Positions 1 to 6,269 of a stretch of DNA of 18,290 nt are shown here, one piece after another (within the stretch, counting starts at the first letter, position 1; each line of letters opens with the position of its first letter). The DNA comes from Chloroflexota bacterium (GTDB taxonomy: Bacteria > Chloroflexota > Anaerolineae > B4-G1 > SLSP01): the NCBI GenBank assembly GCA_022707665.1, contig JAKJAE010000015.1, forward strand, positions 1 to 18,290, read 5' to 3'. A model generated the notes under the pieces. It saw nothing but the letters and a program-made list of their open reading frames with translations. It was not told the DNA's origin and made no database searches. The position numbers and the translations under genes are program-made.

Positions 1-658
1 CGAAGGTATCGGGCTCGAAATCGATGGTCACGTCCTCGGGTGAGAGCCCGAACTTGTCCTGGAAGTATGCGCGTGTGTAGAGCAGGTGGCGGCTGATGCT
101 CTCGCCGCTTGCCAGGTTGGTGTCACCTTCGACCCACTGGCTGGCGGTGACTTCCCAGCGGCCTTCGGCGACGCGCCGCCGGATCTGGTCGAACATCGGC
201 GGGTCGTACTTCTCTATCGCGGCATAGACGGAGGCCTGGCTCTGCGAGAAGATGAACCCGGGGAACTCGTCCATCAGCGTCAGCATGGTCTGAAACGTGT
301 CGTGCGTCAGCGCGACCGTCTCGGGCCAGGACCATTGCCAGTTCATGTCGATGTGTGCGTGGCCTACGCACAGAAGTGTGAAACGCTTGGCCACCTCGCT
401 CAGCGGCATCAGGATGGCCTCGGCTTCGGCGGTGAGGGCGTCGATGTCTGAGGAACCCTTACGCAACCCCTCATCGACCAGGCACCCGGCCTTCAGGATG
501 GTCTCATGCCACGTGTCGGCAGGCTCGGGATGCGCGGCGGCGAGCCGGTGTGCAAAGGCGATCTCAGCCTCGATCCGTGCCAGTTTTCCGGCCATTCGGT
601 CTGCGTGCAGCGCCAGCCCTTGCTGAATCTCAACCAACTGTGCGGTGTAGGATGTCAT
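1..658 (-). CDS. Alpha-mannosidase, glycoside hydrolase family 38, N-terminal part (cut by window edge)
   Basis: The 219 visible residues are the start of a retaining, zinc-dependent GH38 alpha-mannosidase, which removes alpha-linked mannose. Visible marks are GHAHIDMNWQWSW at about 99-111 (H102 and D104 fit the family's zinc ligands), then a W-x-E-x-D-T-N block with SGESISRHLLY at about 175-194. IDFEPDTF at 212-219 follows, where D217 fits the catalytic nucleophile that also binds zinc. The gene leaves the window directly after this residue, so the rest of the catalytic domain and the C-terminal beta domains are unseen. The ATG start at 656-658 has AAGGAG seven bases upstream. Residues 1-90 look like the helical N-terminal extension of bacterial members. 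There is no signal peptide, so it probably acts in the cytoplasm on imported oligosaccharides. It is divergent from the ABC operon, with a promoter-like sequence in the gap. The family call is firm; the substrate linkage is not known. Confidence 0.93.
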   Translation of the reverse strand, partial: MTSYTAQLVEIQQGLALHADRMAGKLARIEAEIAFAHRLAAAHPEPADTWHETILKAGCLVDEGLRKGSSDIDALTAEAEAILMPLSEVAKRFTLLCVGHAHIDMNWQWSWPETVALTHDTFQTMLTLMDEFPGFIFSQSQASVYAAIEKYDPPMFDQIRRRVAEGRWEVTASQWVEGDTNLASGESISRHLLYTRAYFQDKFGLSPEDVTIDFEPDTF

Positions 659-750
659 CGTCACTCCTTGGATGGGTGGTCTGCCCGTACGTCAGCCGGG
701 CTCTCGCCCGCCGGGCATCGTGTAGCTTTCCTGCATATTGGACCGCGCGC

Positions 751-779
751 ATTGTACCGTTGGACCGGGGTAATAGCAA
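751..779 (-). promoter_or_regulatory. Candidate sigma-70 promoter for the GH38 gene
   Basis: On the minus strand, TTGCTA (779-774) is followed by 17 bases and then TACAAT (756-751). These match the -35 and -10 consensus at 4/6 and 5/6 with ideal spacing. Transcription would start near 744, giving a leader of about 85 bases before the ATG at 658. This rests on sequence match only; Chloroflexota promoter preferences are poorly known. Confidence 0.4.
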
Positions 780-788
780 AGCTTCGCA

Positions 789-816
789 TTGACTCGGCTA
801 CCATCAAGCAGACAAT
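789..816 (+). promoter_or_regulatory. Candidate sigma-70 promoter for the PLDc_N/ABC operon
   Basis: TTGACT (789-794) lies 16 bases before GACAAT (811-816). The -35 matches at 5/6 and the -10 at 4/6. The predicted start near 823 would give a leader of about 80 bases to the first gene at 904. It sits ten bases from the divergent candidate promoter of the mannosidase gene, so one regulator could affect both. This is inference from consensus only. Confidence 0.3.
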
Positions 817-903
817 AGCCAGTGCTGCGATGGGGCTCTGGATGTCCGGGCCGGACGTATTAGTGTACGCGCCTGCCCGGATGGCGGTAATCAGGAGGCT
901 ACG

Positions 904-1119
904 ATGGCTGACACTGGGTTTGATCTCGCGCGGTATCTCCCCCTGTTGCTCCCGATTCTCCTCATTCAGTTGGGGCTGTTGGTATTCGCAGTGTGGGACT
1001 GGGCCCACCGCCAGGCCTACCGCTATCTCAACCGCTGGGCCTGGCTGGCTGTGATTGTGCTGGTTAACATCTTCGGCCCACTGATCTATCTCTTGGTGGG
1101 ACGGGAGGAGAACGGATGA
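904..1119 (+). CDS. Small two-helix membrane protein, PLDc_N-type
   Basis: A 71-residue protein with two hydrophobic segments (about residues 11-32 and 46-65), separated by a short basic loop (HRQAYRYLNRW) and ending in a charged GREENG. The pattern of a W-x-W or D-W near the end of helix 1 and NIFGPLIYLLVGR in helix 2 is typical of the PLDc_N domain. In stand-alone form that domain accompanies ABC-2 exporters, as with YxlE next to YxlF and YxlG in the Bacillus subtilis sigY operon. AGGAGG at 893-898 sits five bases before the ATG. Its end overlaps the start of the ATPase gene by four bases (ATGA), implying translational coupling. It is probably an accessory or regulatory subunit of the transporter; no enzymatic residue is visible. 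Confidence 0.85.
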   Translation: MADTGFDLARYLPLLLPILLIQLGLLVFAVWDWAHRQAYRYLNRWAWLAVIVLVNIFGPLIYLLVGREENG

Positions 1120-2114
1120 CGGCAATCCTGTGTGAGGACCTGACCAAGCACTATGGCACGGTGGTCGGGTTGCAGAGTCTGGACCTTTCCGTGCCCGACG
1201 GCGCCGTCTTTGGTTTCCTGGGACCCAATGGCGCAGGCAAGACGACTACCATCAAGTTGCTCACGGGGCTCTCCCGACCAACCTCTGGCCGGGCTTCCGT
1301 TGCCGGCTACGACGTTACCGCTGGCAACGCCGAGATGCGCGCCCGAATCGGCTATCTGGCCGAGGAGCCGGCCTTCTACGGCTGGATGACTGGCGAGGAA
1401 TTCCTCACCTTCGTCGGGCGGCTGTTCGGGCTGCGTGGAGGGGATCTTGCGCGACGTGTGCGCGAGGTTCTTGAGGTGGCTGATCTGGGCCCGGCGGCTC
1501 GACGACGCATCGGGGGCTACTCGCGGGGGATGCGCCAACGCCTCGGCATCGCTCACGCCCTGATCAACCAGCCTTCTGTGCTTCTGCTCGACGAGCCATG
1601 TTCGGCGCTTGACCCCATGGGGCGCAAGGAGGTCCTCGAAGTTATCGAGCACTTGCGCGGTCAGACGACGGTGTTTATGTCCACCCACATCCTGGCCGAT
1701 GTCGAGCGCGTGTGCGACACCGTGGGCATTATCGACCACGGCAAGATCGTTGCCCAGGCCTCGATCGAAGCCTTGCGCGAGCGCTACGCTGTGCCTGTCT
1801 TCGTCATCGAGTTTGAGGCAGCCCCCGAGCAGATGTCAGTTCTGGCCAACCATCTGCAACGGCAGCCGTGGGTGGCCTCTGCCGAAGCGAGCGAGGGCCG
1901 GCTGCGGCTCTACGCGCGCGATCTGGCGTATGCTAGACAAACACTTCCCCCGCTCGTGATCGCTTCTGGGATGACCCTTTTGCATTATGAGCTGACCGCT
2001 CCCAGCCTTGAGGATGTCTTCGTCCACCTGACGTCTGCGTCAGCTCTGACGTCTGCGTCAGCCCTGACGTCCGCGTCATCGGAGATGTCGGACGCTGCGG
2101 AGGCCCGCCAATGA
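1116..2114 (+). CDS. ABC transporter ATP-binding protein (ABC-2 exporter type)
   Basis: This 332-residue ATPase energises the adjacent permease. In order it shows Walker A GPNGAGKT (36-43) and a Q-loop region GYLAEEPAFY (79-88), in which Glu replaces Gln, as is common in ABC-2 exporter ATPases. The signature YSRGMRQRLG (135-144), Walker B LLLDEP (156-161, with catalytic E160) and the switch H191 in STHILADVE follow. The C-terminal region after about 225 is the small alpha/beta domain of this subfamily, ending with the usual PSLEDVFVHLT. An unusual tail of three LTSASA-type repeats (305-322) and an acidic end is appended, encoded by an 18-base tandem repeat. The start overlaps the upstream gene by ATGA, and the stop overlaps the permease start by ATGA. 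The transported substrate is unknown. Distantly similar systems export antibiotics, lipids or copper-related cargo. Confidence 0.95.
   Translation: MTAILCEDLTKHYGTVVGLQSLDLSVPDGAVFGFLGPNGAGKTTTIKLLTGLSRPTSGRASVAGYDVTAGNAEMRARIGYLAEEPAFYGWMTGEEFLTFVGRLFGLRGGDLARRVREVLEVADLGPAARRRIGGYSRGMRQRLGIAHALINQPSVLLLDEPCSALDPMGRKEVLEVIEHLRGQTTVFMSTHILADVERVCDTVGIIDHGKIVAQASIEALRERYAVPVFVIEFEAAPEQMSVLANHLQRQPWVASAEASEGRLRLYARDLAYARQTLPPLVIASGMTLLHYELTAPSLEDVFVHLTSASALTSASALTSASSEMSDAAEARQ
2028..2081 (+). repeat. Three tandem 18-base units, each carrying a palindrome
   Basis: Units at 2028-2045, 2046-2063 and 2064-2081 begin CTGACGTCTGCGTCAG (third unit CTGACGTCCGCGTCAT). In units 1 and 2 the first 16 bases are a perfect inverted repeat, CTGACG-N4-CGTCAG. 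The array is in frame and encodes LTSASA, LTSASA and LTSASS at the ATPase C-terminus. It ends 29 bases before the permease start at 2111. It could be a slipped-strand expansion, RNA hairpins between the coupled genes, or protein-binding sites. Confidence 0.9.
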
Positions 2115-2878
2115 ACCTTTCCGTACTGTTGGGCAAGGAGTTGCGCGAGCAGTGGCGTACCTATCGCCTGCTGGGGATGGCCTTGGCGTTTGTGGCGTTT
2201 GCGGGGCTCCTGTCGCCGATCGTGGCCAAGGTTACCCCTGAGTTGCTCAAGAATCTCCCTACGGGCACAGGGCAGACGATCACGATTGAGCTGCCGGAGC
2301 CTACTGCCGTCGATGCGATCGCCCAGTACCTCAAGAACCTGACGCAAACGGGCATCATCGTCCTGATTCTGGTTGCGATGGGCACCGTGGCACAGGAGCG
2401 TGAGCGTGGCACGGTCGTGACGGTGCTTTCCAAACCGGTCTCTCGTCTCTCCTTTCTGATGGCCAAGTTCATTGCCCTGACACTGACCCTGGCTGCCAGC
2501 CTGGTCCTGGCGACGTTGGCGTGCTGGACCTACACGGTCGTGCTCTTTGGCCCCTTCGATGCCGGCGTCTTCGTCCGGGCCAGCCTGCTGAGTGCGCTCT
2601 ACTTGTGGGTCTTTCTCGCTGTGACCTTCCTGTGTAGCACGCTGACCCGCGGCCCGATTGCTGCCGGGGGGCTGTCCATCGGCATCTATGCACTGGTTTC
2701 GTTGTTGGGGATCGTGCCGCGCATCAAACCTTATGTGCCGGCAGCCCTCATTGAAGGGGCCACCCGCCTCGCACTCGGTGAATCCGCTGACGCTGGGCGG
2801 GCAATCGCCACGAGTCTTATCGCCGTGCTCGCCTGTCTGATCCTCGCCCATTGGACTTTCGAGAAACGCGAGCTGTAG
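2111..2878 (+). CDS. ABC-2 type transporter permease
   Basis: A 255-residue integral membrane protein with about six hydrophobic segments (near 22-40, 76-95, 118-142, 150-172, 180-200 and 232-250). The cytosolic stretch AQERERGTVVTVLSKPVSR at about 94-112 is the hallmark that couples ABC-2 permeases to their ATPase. A lumenal-type loop follows helix 1 (about 40-75). It pairs with the ATPase gene, whose stop codon it overlaps by ATGA, and together they would form an exporter or a lipid or peptide mover in the cytoplasmic membrane. The gene is last in its operon and is followed after 14 bases by a strong hairpin. The substrate cannot be read from the sequence. Confidence 0.92.
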   Translation: MNLSVLLGKELREQWRTYRLLGMALAFVAFAGLLSPIVAKVTPELLKNLPTGTGQTITIELPEPTAVDAIAQYLKNLTQTGIIVLILVAMGTVAQERERGTVVTVLSKPVSRLSFLMAKFIALTLTLAASLVLATLACWTYTVVLFGPFDAGVFVRASLLSALYLWVFLAVTFLCSTLTRGPIAAGGLSIGIYALVSLLGIVPRIKPYVPAALIEGATRLALGESADAGRAIATSLIAVLACLILAHWTFEKREL

Positions 2879-2892
2879 GCAGAGAACGCAAA

Positions 2893-2935
2893 GGCCCTGA
2901 GTATCGACCCTATCACTGTGTCGATGCTCAGGGCC
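2893..2935. terminator. Strong bidirectional hairpin between convergent genes
   Basis: The arms 2893-2908 (GGCCCTGAGTATCGAC) and 2920-2935 pair over 16 base pairs with one G-T wobble around an 11-base loop. The hairpin lies between the end of the ABC permease gene (2878) and the end of the amidohydrolase gene (2953), where two operons converge. The T-tracts are poor on both sides (CTATTCT on plus, TTTGCGTTCTCT on minus), so it is either a weak intrinsic terminator or an mRNA 3'-end stabiliser serving both operons. Confidence 0.7.
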
Positions 2936-2952
2936 CTATTCTGCGCGAGCGT

Positions 2953-4239
2953 CTACAGCCCCAGGCTGAAGAACGCGTTGGCGTTGTCAAAGAGCCACGC
3001 GTGGGCGACCTCTTTTGCCTCGTCCAGGTCCAGGTATTCCATGTCCACCATGTCCGCTAGGGCAATGGCGATGTTGTCGCGGGCGATCTGGGCGTGGGCC
3101 CAGGCTCGATCCACACTTCCAAAGAAGTCCGAACCGTAGCCGTGGATCTTGCCGTGCGGCACGCTGCTGAGCGCCTGCTTGAACAGGTTCTGGCAGTAGA
3201 CCGGGTCGATGATGTTGGCCCAGCAAAAGTCCAACGTTACATTGGGGTAGTTCTTGCCCAGATACAGGAACTCGCCGCTGTAAGGCCAGTTGGCGTGGAA
3301 CAGGTCGAAGCGCACATCCCGGTGCAGCTCGATGAGCTTGGTCAGCCCTATTGCCGTGGCCTTGACAATGTCGTTGCGAATGCCTGCCATGTGCCCGGTG
3401 TGGATCTGAACGGGCAGATCGAGGTCGCGTGCCATACGCATGAACGCGTGGAACAGGAAGTCATCCAGGGGCCGGGTGCCATCGGGGTAGCTCGCGCTGC
3501 GGCGCGGGTCTTCCATGAACCAGTTGAAGACGGCTTCGGCCTCGGCGCGCGTGGGATTGCCATAGTCCAGCGAGCGTGAATAGGCTGACTGATCCTTGAA
3601 GGTCACAGCGCCAAAGGCCTTGTGGCCCTCGAAGATGGCGCGGCAGGCGTCGAGATACTCGTCCAGCGAGGTCACAGTCCGCCCCAGGGGTGCCATGCGC
3701 TGCTGGACATCGCCATAGCTGCGAATGCTGTGGTAGTCCGGCAGGGAGATTGCCAGACGCCCGCGCGGGGTCAGCGGCAGCGTGCCGTCGAGGACCTTCT
3801 TCACGTCGGGCCAGATGTCCAGGATCCTGACGGCGATGTTCGCCTCTTCCAGGATGCCCTCGAAGGTCGCGATATCGGTCAGGTCCAGGAGCCGGTCTTG
3901 CATCCTCTCGAGCGTTGCCAGGGTCAACTCTGACTCGCCGTAGAACCGCTTGAGCACGCGTCGGGTGACCTGAGCATATCCTGTGTGACACGTGCGCTTC
4001 CAGGCACGCTCGAGCACGGGCCAACGCTCTGCCAGCGGTTTCGAATGATCCTCGAGGATCCCCATGTCAGCGTCCGAAGATGCGGAATGCACGTCACTGT
4101 GGAAATATCCCGCAATCACGACCTGAATAGGGTCTTCATACTTCGGCCCACAGGCTACTGAGTGATCATGACAGTCGACGACGGGAACCGACTCACAATA
4201 TGCTCTGAGTTCATCGTAGGTGCGGCTGTTTCCTCGCAT
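2953..4239 (-). CDS. Amidohydrolase-superfamily TIM-barrel enzyme, uncharacterised
   Basis: 428 residues with the metal-site pattern of the amidohydrolase superfamily (Amidohydro_2-like). It has VVDCHDHS with H24 and H26 after strand 1, K215 in AVTFKDQ at a strand-4 position, H280 and H283 in VQIHTGH (strand 5), H315 in FDLFHANWP (strand 6) and D371 in HGYGSDFFG (strand 8). K215 could be a carbamylated bridging lysine, which would make the site binuclear; this is inference. Relatives include lactonases, decarboxylases and uronate isomerases. ATG at 4239 follows GAAAGGCAGG. It is the last gene of the seven-gene run, 117 bases after the isomerase-like gene, and is followed by a hairpin at 2935-2893. 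A role as lactonase, decarboxylase or uronate-type isomerase in sugar-acid breakdown is plausible, but none is shown. There is no signal peptide. Confidence 0.88.
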   Translation of the reverse strand: MRGNSRTYDELRAYCESVPVVDCHDHSVACGPKYEDPIQVVIAGYFHSDVHSASSDADMGILEDHSKPLAERWPVLERAWKRTCHTGYAQVTRRVLKRFYGESELTLATLERMQDRLLDLTDIATFEGILEEANIAVRILDIWPDVKKVLDGTLPLTPRGRLAISLPDYHSIRSYGDVQQRMAPLGRTVTSLDEYLDACRAIFEGHKAFGAVTFKDQSAYSRSLDYGNPTRAEAEAVFNWFMEDPRRSASYPDGTRPLDDFLFHAFMRMARDLDLPVQIHTGHMAGIRNDIVKATAIGLTKLIELHRDVRFDLFHANWPYSGEFLYLGKNYPNVTLDFCWANIIDPVYCQNLFKQALSSVPHGKIHGYGSDFFGSVDRAWAHAQIARDNIAIALADMVDMEYLDLDEAKEVAHAWLFDNANAFFSLGL

Positions 4240-4295
4240 AGGTGCGACCTGCCTTTCTGACGGATCGGTGATGGGACCACCAAGGGAGACGGCAA

Positions 4296-4326
4296 CCCGG
4301 ATGTGCCGGGCGAGAACTCTCTCGCC
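4296..4326 (-). other. Two overlapping short hairpins upstream of the amidohydrolase gene
   Basis: The 117-base gap between the isomerase-like and amidohydrolase genes holds CCCGG-ATGTG-CCGGG (4296-4310) and GGCGAGA-N4-TCTCGCC (4309-4326). The two stems share bases 4309-4310, so they partly exclude each other. There is no T-run. They could attenuate or process the message inside the operon, or be chance GC-rich structure. Confidence 0.35.
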
Positions 4327-4356
4327 GTAATCCCCTGTCGGTCTACTGTGATTGAT

Positions 4357-5136
4357 CTAGCTTCTCTCCAACTGGTCCAGCAACCCCCGGATATGGGCGA
4401 TAGCGTCGGGCGCAATGGCTTCGTAATCGTATTTGTACAGATCCAGGGAGAGGGGACCCGCGTATCCGACGTCTGCCAGCGCCTGCAGGTACTGCAAGAG
4501 ATCCATGTCACCCTCTTGTGGCAAAAGGTGGTCGTGCACGCCTCGTGCCATATTCTCGATGTGGCAGTGCGCGATCCGGTCACCGACCGCGTGGATCGAC
4601 GCGATGGGATCGGGGTCGCAGAGGAAGAGGTGACCGAGGTCCAGATTGGCGGCGAGGGCGGGTGAACCGACCTCCTCAAAGAGGCGCAGCAGGTCTGCCG
4701 TGCTGCCGACGACGAAGTTCGGCTCGAACTCCTCCGCGAGGATGACGCCATACTGCTCAGCGATGTCAGCCAGGCTGCGGGTTCGCGCGATCATCTCTTC
4801 CCATTCGGACGGGTCATCGGTGCGTCTCGCCGGCCCTGAGAAGACGAAGAGATCGGTCCCGAACTCGGGTGTCATCCGGATTGCGGCCTTCGTTAGCTCG
4901 AAGGCCGCATCGCTATTCACGTAATCCTGGTGATAGCTGATCGAGTGCGGCGCGAGGTCAAGATCATGCACTTTCTCACGCACGGCCCGGATCTTCGCCG
5001 ACGTCAGTATCTCGGGAGCCATGTCGGCGTTCTCAAGACAGATCTCTACGCCTTCAAAGCCGCGCGCTTTGATGATCTCCAGGCTCTCAAGTGCCGGGTA
5101 GTGGGCCAGGGGCTGCGTTCGTCCCGATATCTTCAT
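4357..5136 (-). CDS. Sugar-phosphate isomerase/epimerase family protein (xylose isomerase-like TIM barrel)
   Basis: The 259 residues match the AP-endonuclease-2/xylose-isomerase-like barrel family, which includes IolE, IolI, hydroxypyruvate isomerase and OtnI. Likely metal ligands are a glutamate in VILAEEFEPN (131-140), D166 in NLDLGHL, H192 in HCHIEN and D232 in LSLDLY, the last replacing the more usual Glu. GVEICLE (29-35) and PHSISYHQD (63-71) form the substrate-side strands. The start at 5136 has AAGGAAGG upstream, inside the end of the preceding gene, with only two bases between genes, so the pair is probably translationally coupled. Beside a DUF1537 kinase and a PdxA homologue, an OtnI-like 2-oxo-tetronate isomerase role is attractive but unproven. 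It could equally be an epimerase or dehydratase. Confidence 0.88.
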   Translation of the reverse strand: MKISGRTQPLAHYPALESLEIIKARGFEGVEICLENADMAPEILTSAKIRAVREKVHDLDLAPHSISYHQDYVNSDAAFELTKAAIRMTPEFGTDLFVFSGPARRTDDPSEWEEMIARTRSLADIAEQYGVILAEEFEPNFVVGSTADLLRLFEEVGSPALAANLDLGHLFLCDPDPIASIHAVGDRIAHCHIENMARGVHDHLLPQEGDMDLLQYLQALADVGYAGPLSLDLYKYDYEAIAPDAIAHIRGLLDQLERS

Positions 5137-5138
5137 GT

Positions 5139-6191
5139 TCAGCCTTCCTTTGGGCTCAAGAGAAAGTCCTGCACTTGCAGGGCATAGCCACGGATCTGTG
5201 CCTTTGGCGCATCGTCGAGGATGTAGTTGACGACGTAGATTTCACCATCCTCGAACTGAACCCATCCTGAGTAGCCGGTATCGCTCTGCATCGACCGGTC
5301 GAAGTCCAGCGGCAGGATACGTGTGTGCGCCTCCTCGCGCGAGGGCGCCAACGCCGACTCCCTATCCGTCAGCCCGGCAAATAGGTTCTGTGTCCACCAA
5401 CCTGTCCAGCCCTTGCCGCCCTGCATGAACCGGTGGGTGATCAGAATCTGCCCATCTCGCAGCCATCCTGCCACGGGTCGGTGGCACGCCGGCAGTGGAA
5501 ACGCAATCGGCGCGCTCCACGAAGCGCCGTTGTCGTAGGAGATCGTCTTGAAGCAGTCCCAGCTCTTCCCGGAGTTCTCCCGGTGGAATGCGACGAGCGT
5601 CTGACCCTCGACGGGTAGGATCGAGGCCTCGCAGAGGTTGAGCCCGGGTTGCTGTCCGACGATCACGGGGCCGGTCCATGTCGCGCCCTGGTCGTCGGAA
5701 TACCACAGCCGCTGGACCAGGTTCCGCGACGCCGGCTCGGTAGTGTGGCATGAGAGGATCCAGCGTCCGTCTGCCAACTCCAGCAGCCGATCGGGCACGA
5801 TACCTCGGGCCGGTGTCTCCACAGCCTCGGACCACGTGACGCCTCCGTCGTCGCTGAAGATGAGCAGGTTGCGGTAGCAGTCGGGATTGCGATCTTCTCC
5901 CGTTGCGTAGATCTTGTCGACGATAACGACCAATCGCCCGTCGCTCAGGGTTGTGATCCGAGGGCAGTTGTAGTAGCCAATACCGTGTGTCGCCTCCGTC
6001 AGGGGGTACTTGGCTGACCATGTGCGCCCGCGGTCGGTCGATGTCGTGGCCATGATCCGCGTGTACGAGCGATCCCCGTGGTGTGTGCATTCGGCAAAGA
6101 CGCAGACCAGCGTTCCCGACGGGGTCAGAGCGACGTCGGGGAACGCTTCATAGATCGTGTCATCGCGGCTCACTGTGAATCGTTCGATCAT
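5139..6191 (-). CDS. Sialidase-fold (BNR/Asp-box) beta-propeller protein without the usual RIP arginine
   Basis: 350 residues with four Asp boxes, S-x-D-x-G-x-x-W type, at about 51-58 (STDRGRTW), 113-120 (SDDGGVTW), 165-172 (SDDQGATW) and 218-225 (SYDNGASW). These mark a six-bladed sialidase-type propeller. In true sialidases an Arg-Ile-Pro motif in the first blade supplies an arginine that binds the acid group. Here the equivalent stretch reads YEAFPDVALTPSGTL (14-28) and lacks that arginine. No signal peptide is present, so the protein appears cytoplasmic. The start ATG at 6191 follows AAGGAGG about 11 bases upstream. It sits in a sugar-acid gene run, two bases before the isomerase-like gene. 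It may be a glycosidase or lyase of unknown specificity; annotating it as exo-alpha-sialidase would overstate the evidence. Confidence 0.88.
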   Translation of the reverse strand: MIERFTVSRDDTIYEAFPDVALTPSGTLVCVFAECTHHGDRSYTRIMATTSTDRGRTWSAKYPLTEATHGIGYYNCPRITTLSDGRLVVIVDKIYATGEDRNPDCYRNLLIFSDDGGVTWSEAVETPARGIVPDRLLELADGRWILSCHTTEPASRNLVQRLWYSDDQGATWTGPVIVGQQPGLNLCEASILPVEGQTLVAFHRENSGKSWDCFKTISYDNGASWSAPIAFPLPACHRPVAGWLRDGQILITHRFMQGGKGWTGWWTQNLFAGLTDRESALAPSREEAHTRILPLDFDRSMQSDTGYSGWVQFEDGEIYVVNYILDDAPKAQIRGYALQVQDFLLSPKEG

Positions 6192-6269
6192 CGCGTGGGT
6201 TTCCTCCTTCTCTTCTTCTCAGGCAAGGGATGGTCTGCCATGGGTGATTCAGATATGCGGTTTTATTCC

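Noticed and set aside
690..712. Small GC hairpin CGGGC-TCTC-GCCCG in the mannosidase leader
   Set aside because: Five pairs in GC-rich DNA is expected by chance, with no T-run or conserved context.
506..1054. Plus-strand open frame of 182 codons across the divergent promoter region
   Set aside because: It spans the mannosidase N-terminus, the intergenic gap and part of the PLDc_N gene in another frame, with no coherent protein character.
661..1125. Minus-strand open frame of 154 codons
   Set aside because: It covers the promoter gap and the small membrane protein gene on the other strand and shows no domain.
1985..2851. Minus-strand open frame of 288 codons opposite the ABC permease
   Set aside because: Composition is rich in Arg, Gln, Asp and Gly with no motif, and the plus-strand permease and ATPase are clear; it is a GC-driven shadow.
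4255..4290. Possible T-box-like GGTGG element before the amidohydrolase gene
   Set aside because: Only a short word resembles the antiterminator; no specifier stem, no terminator and no amino-acid gene context.
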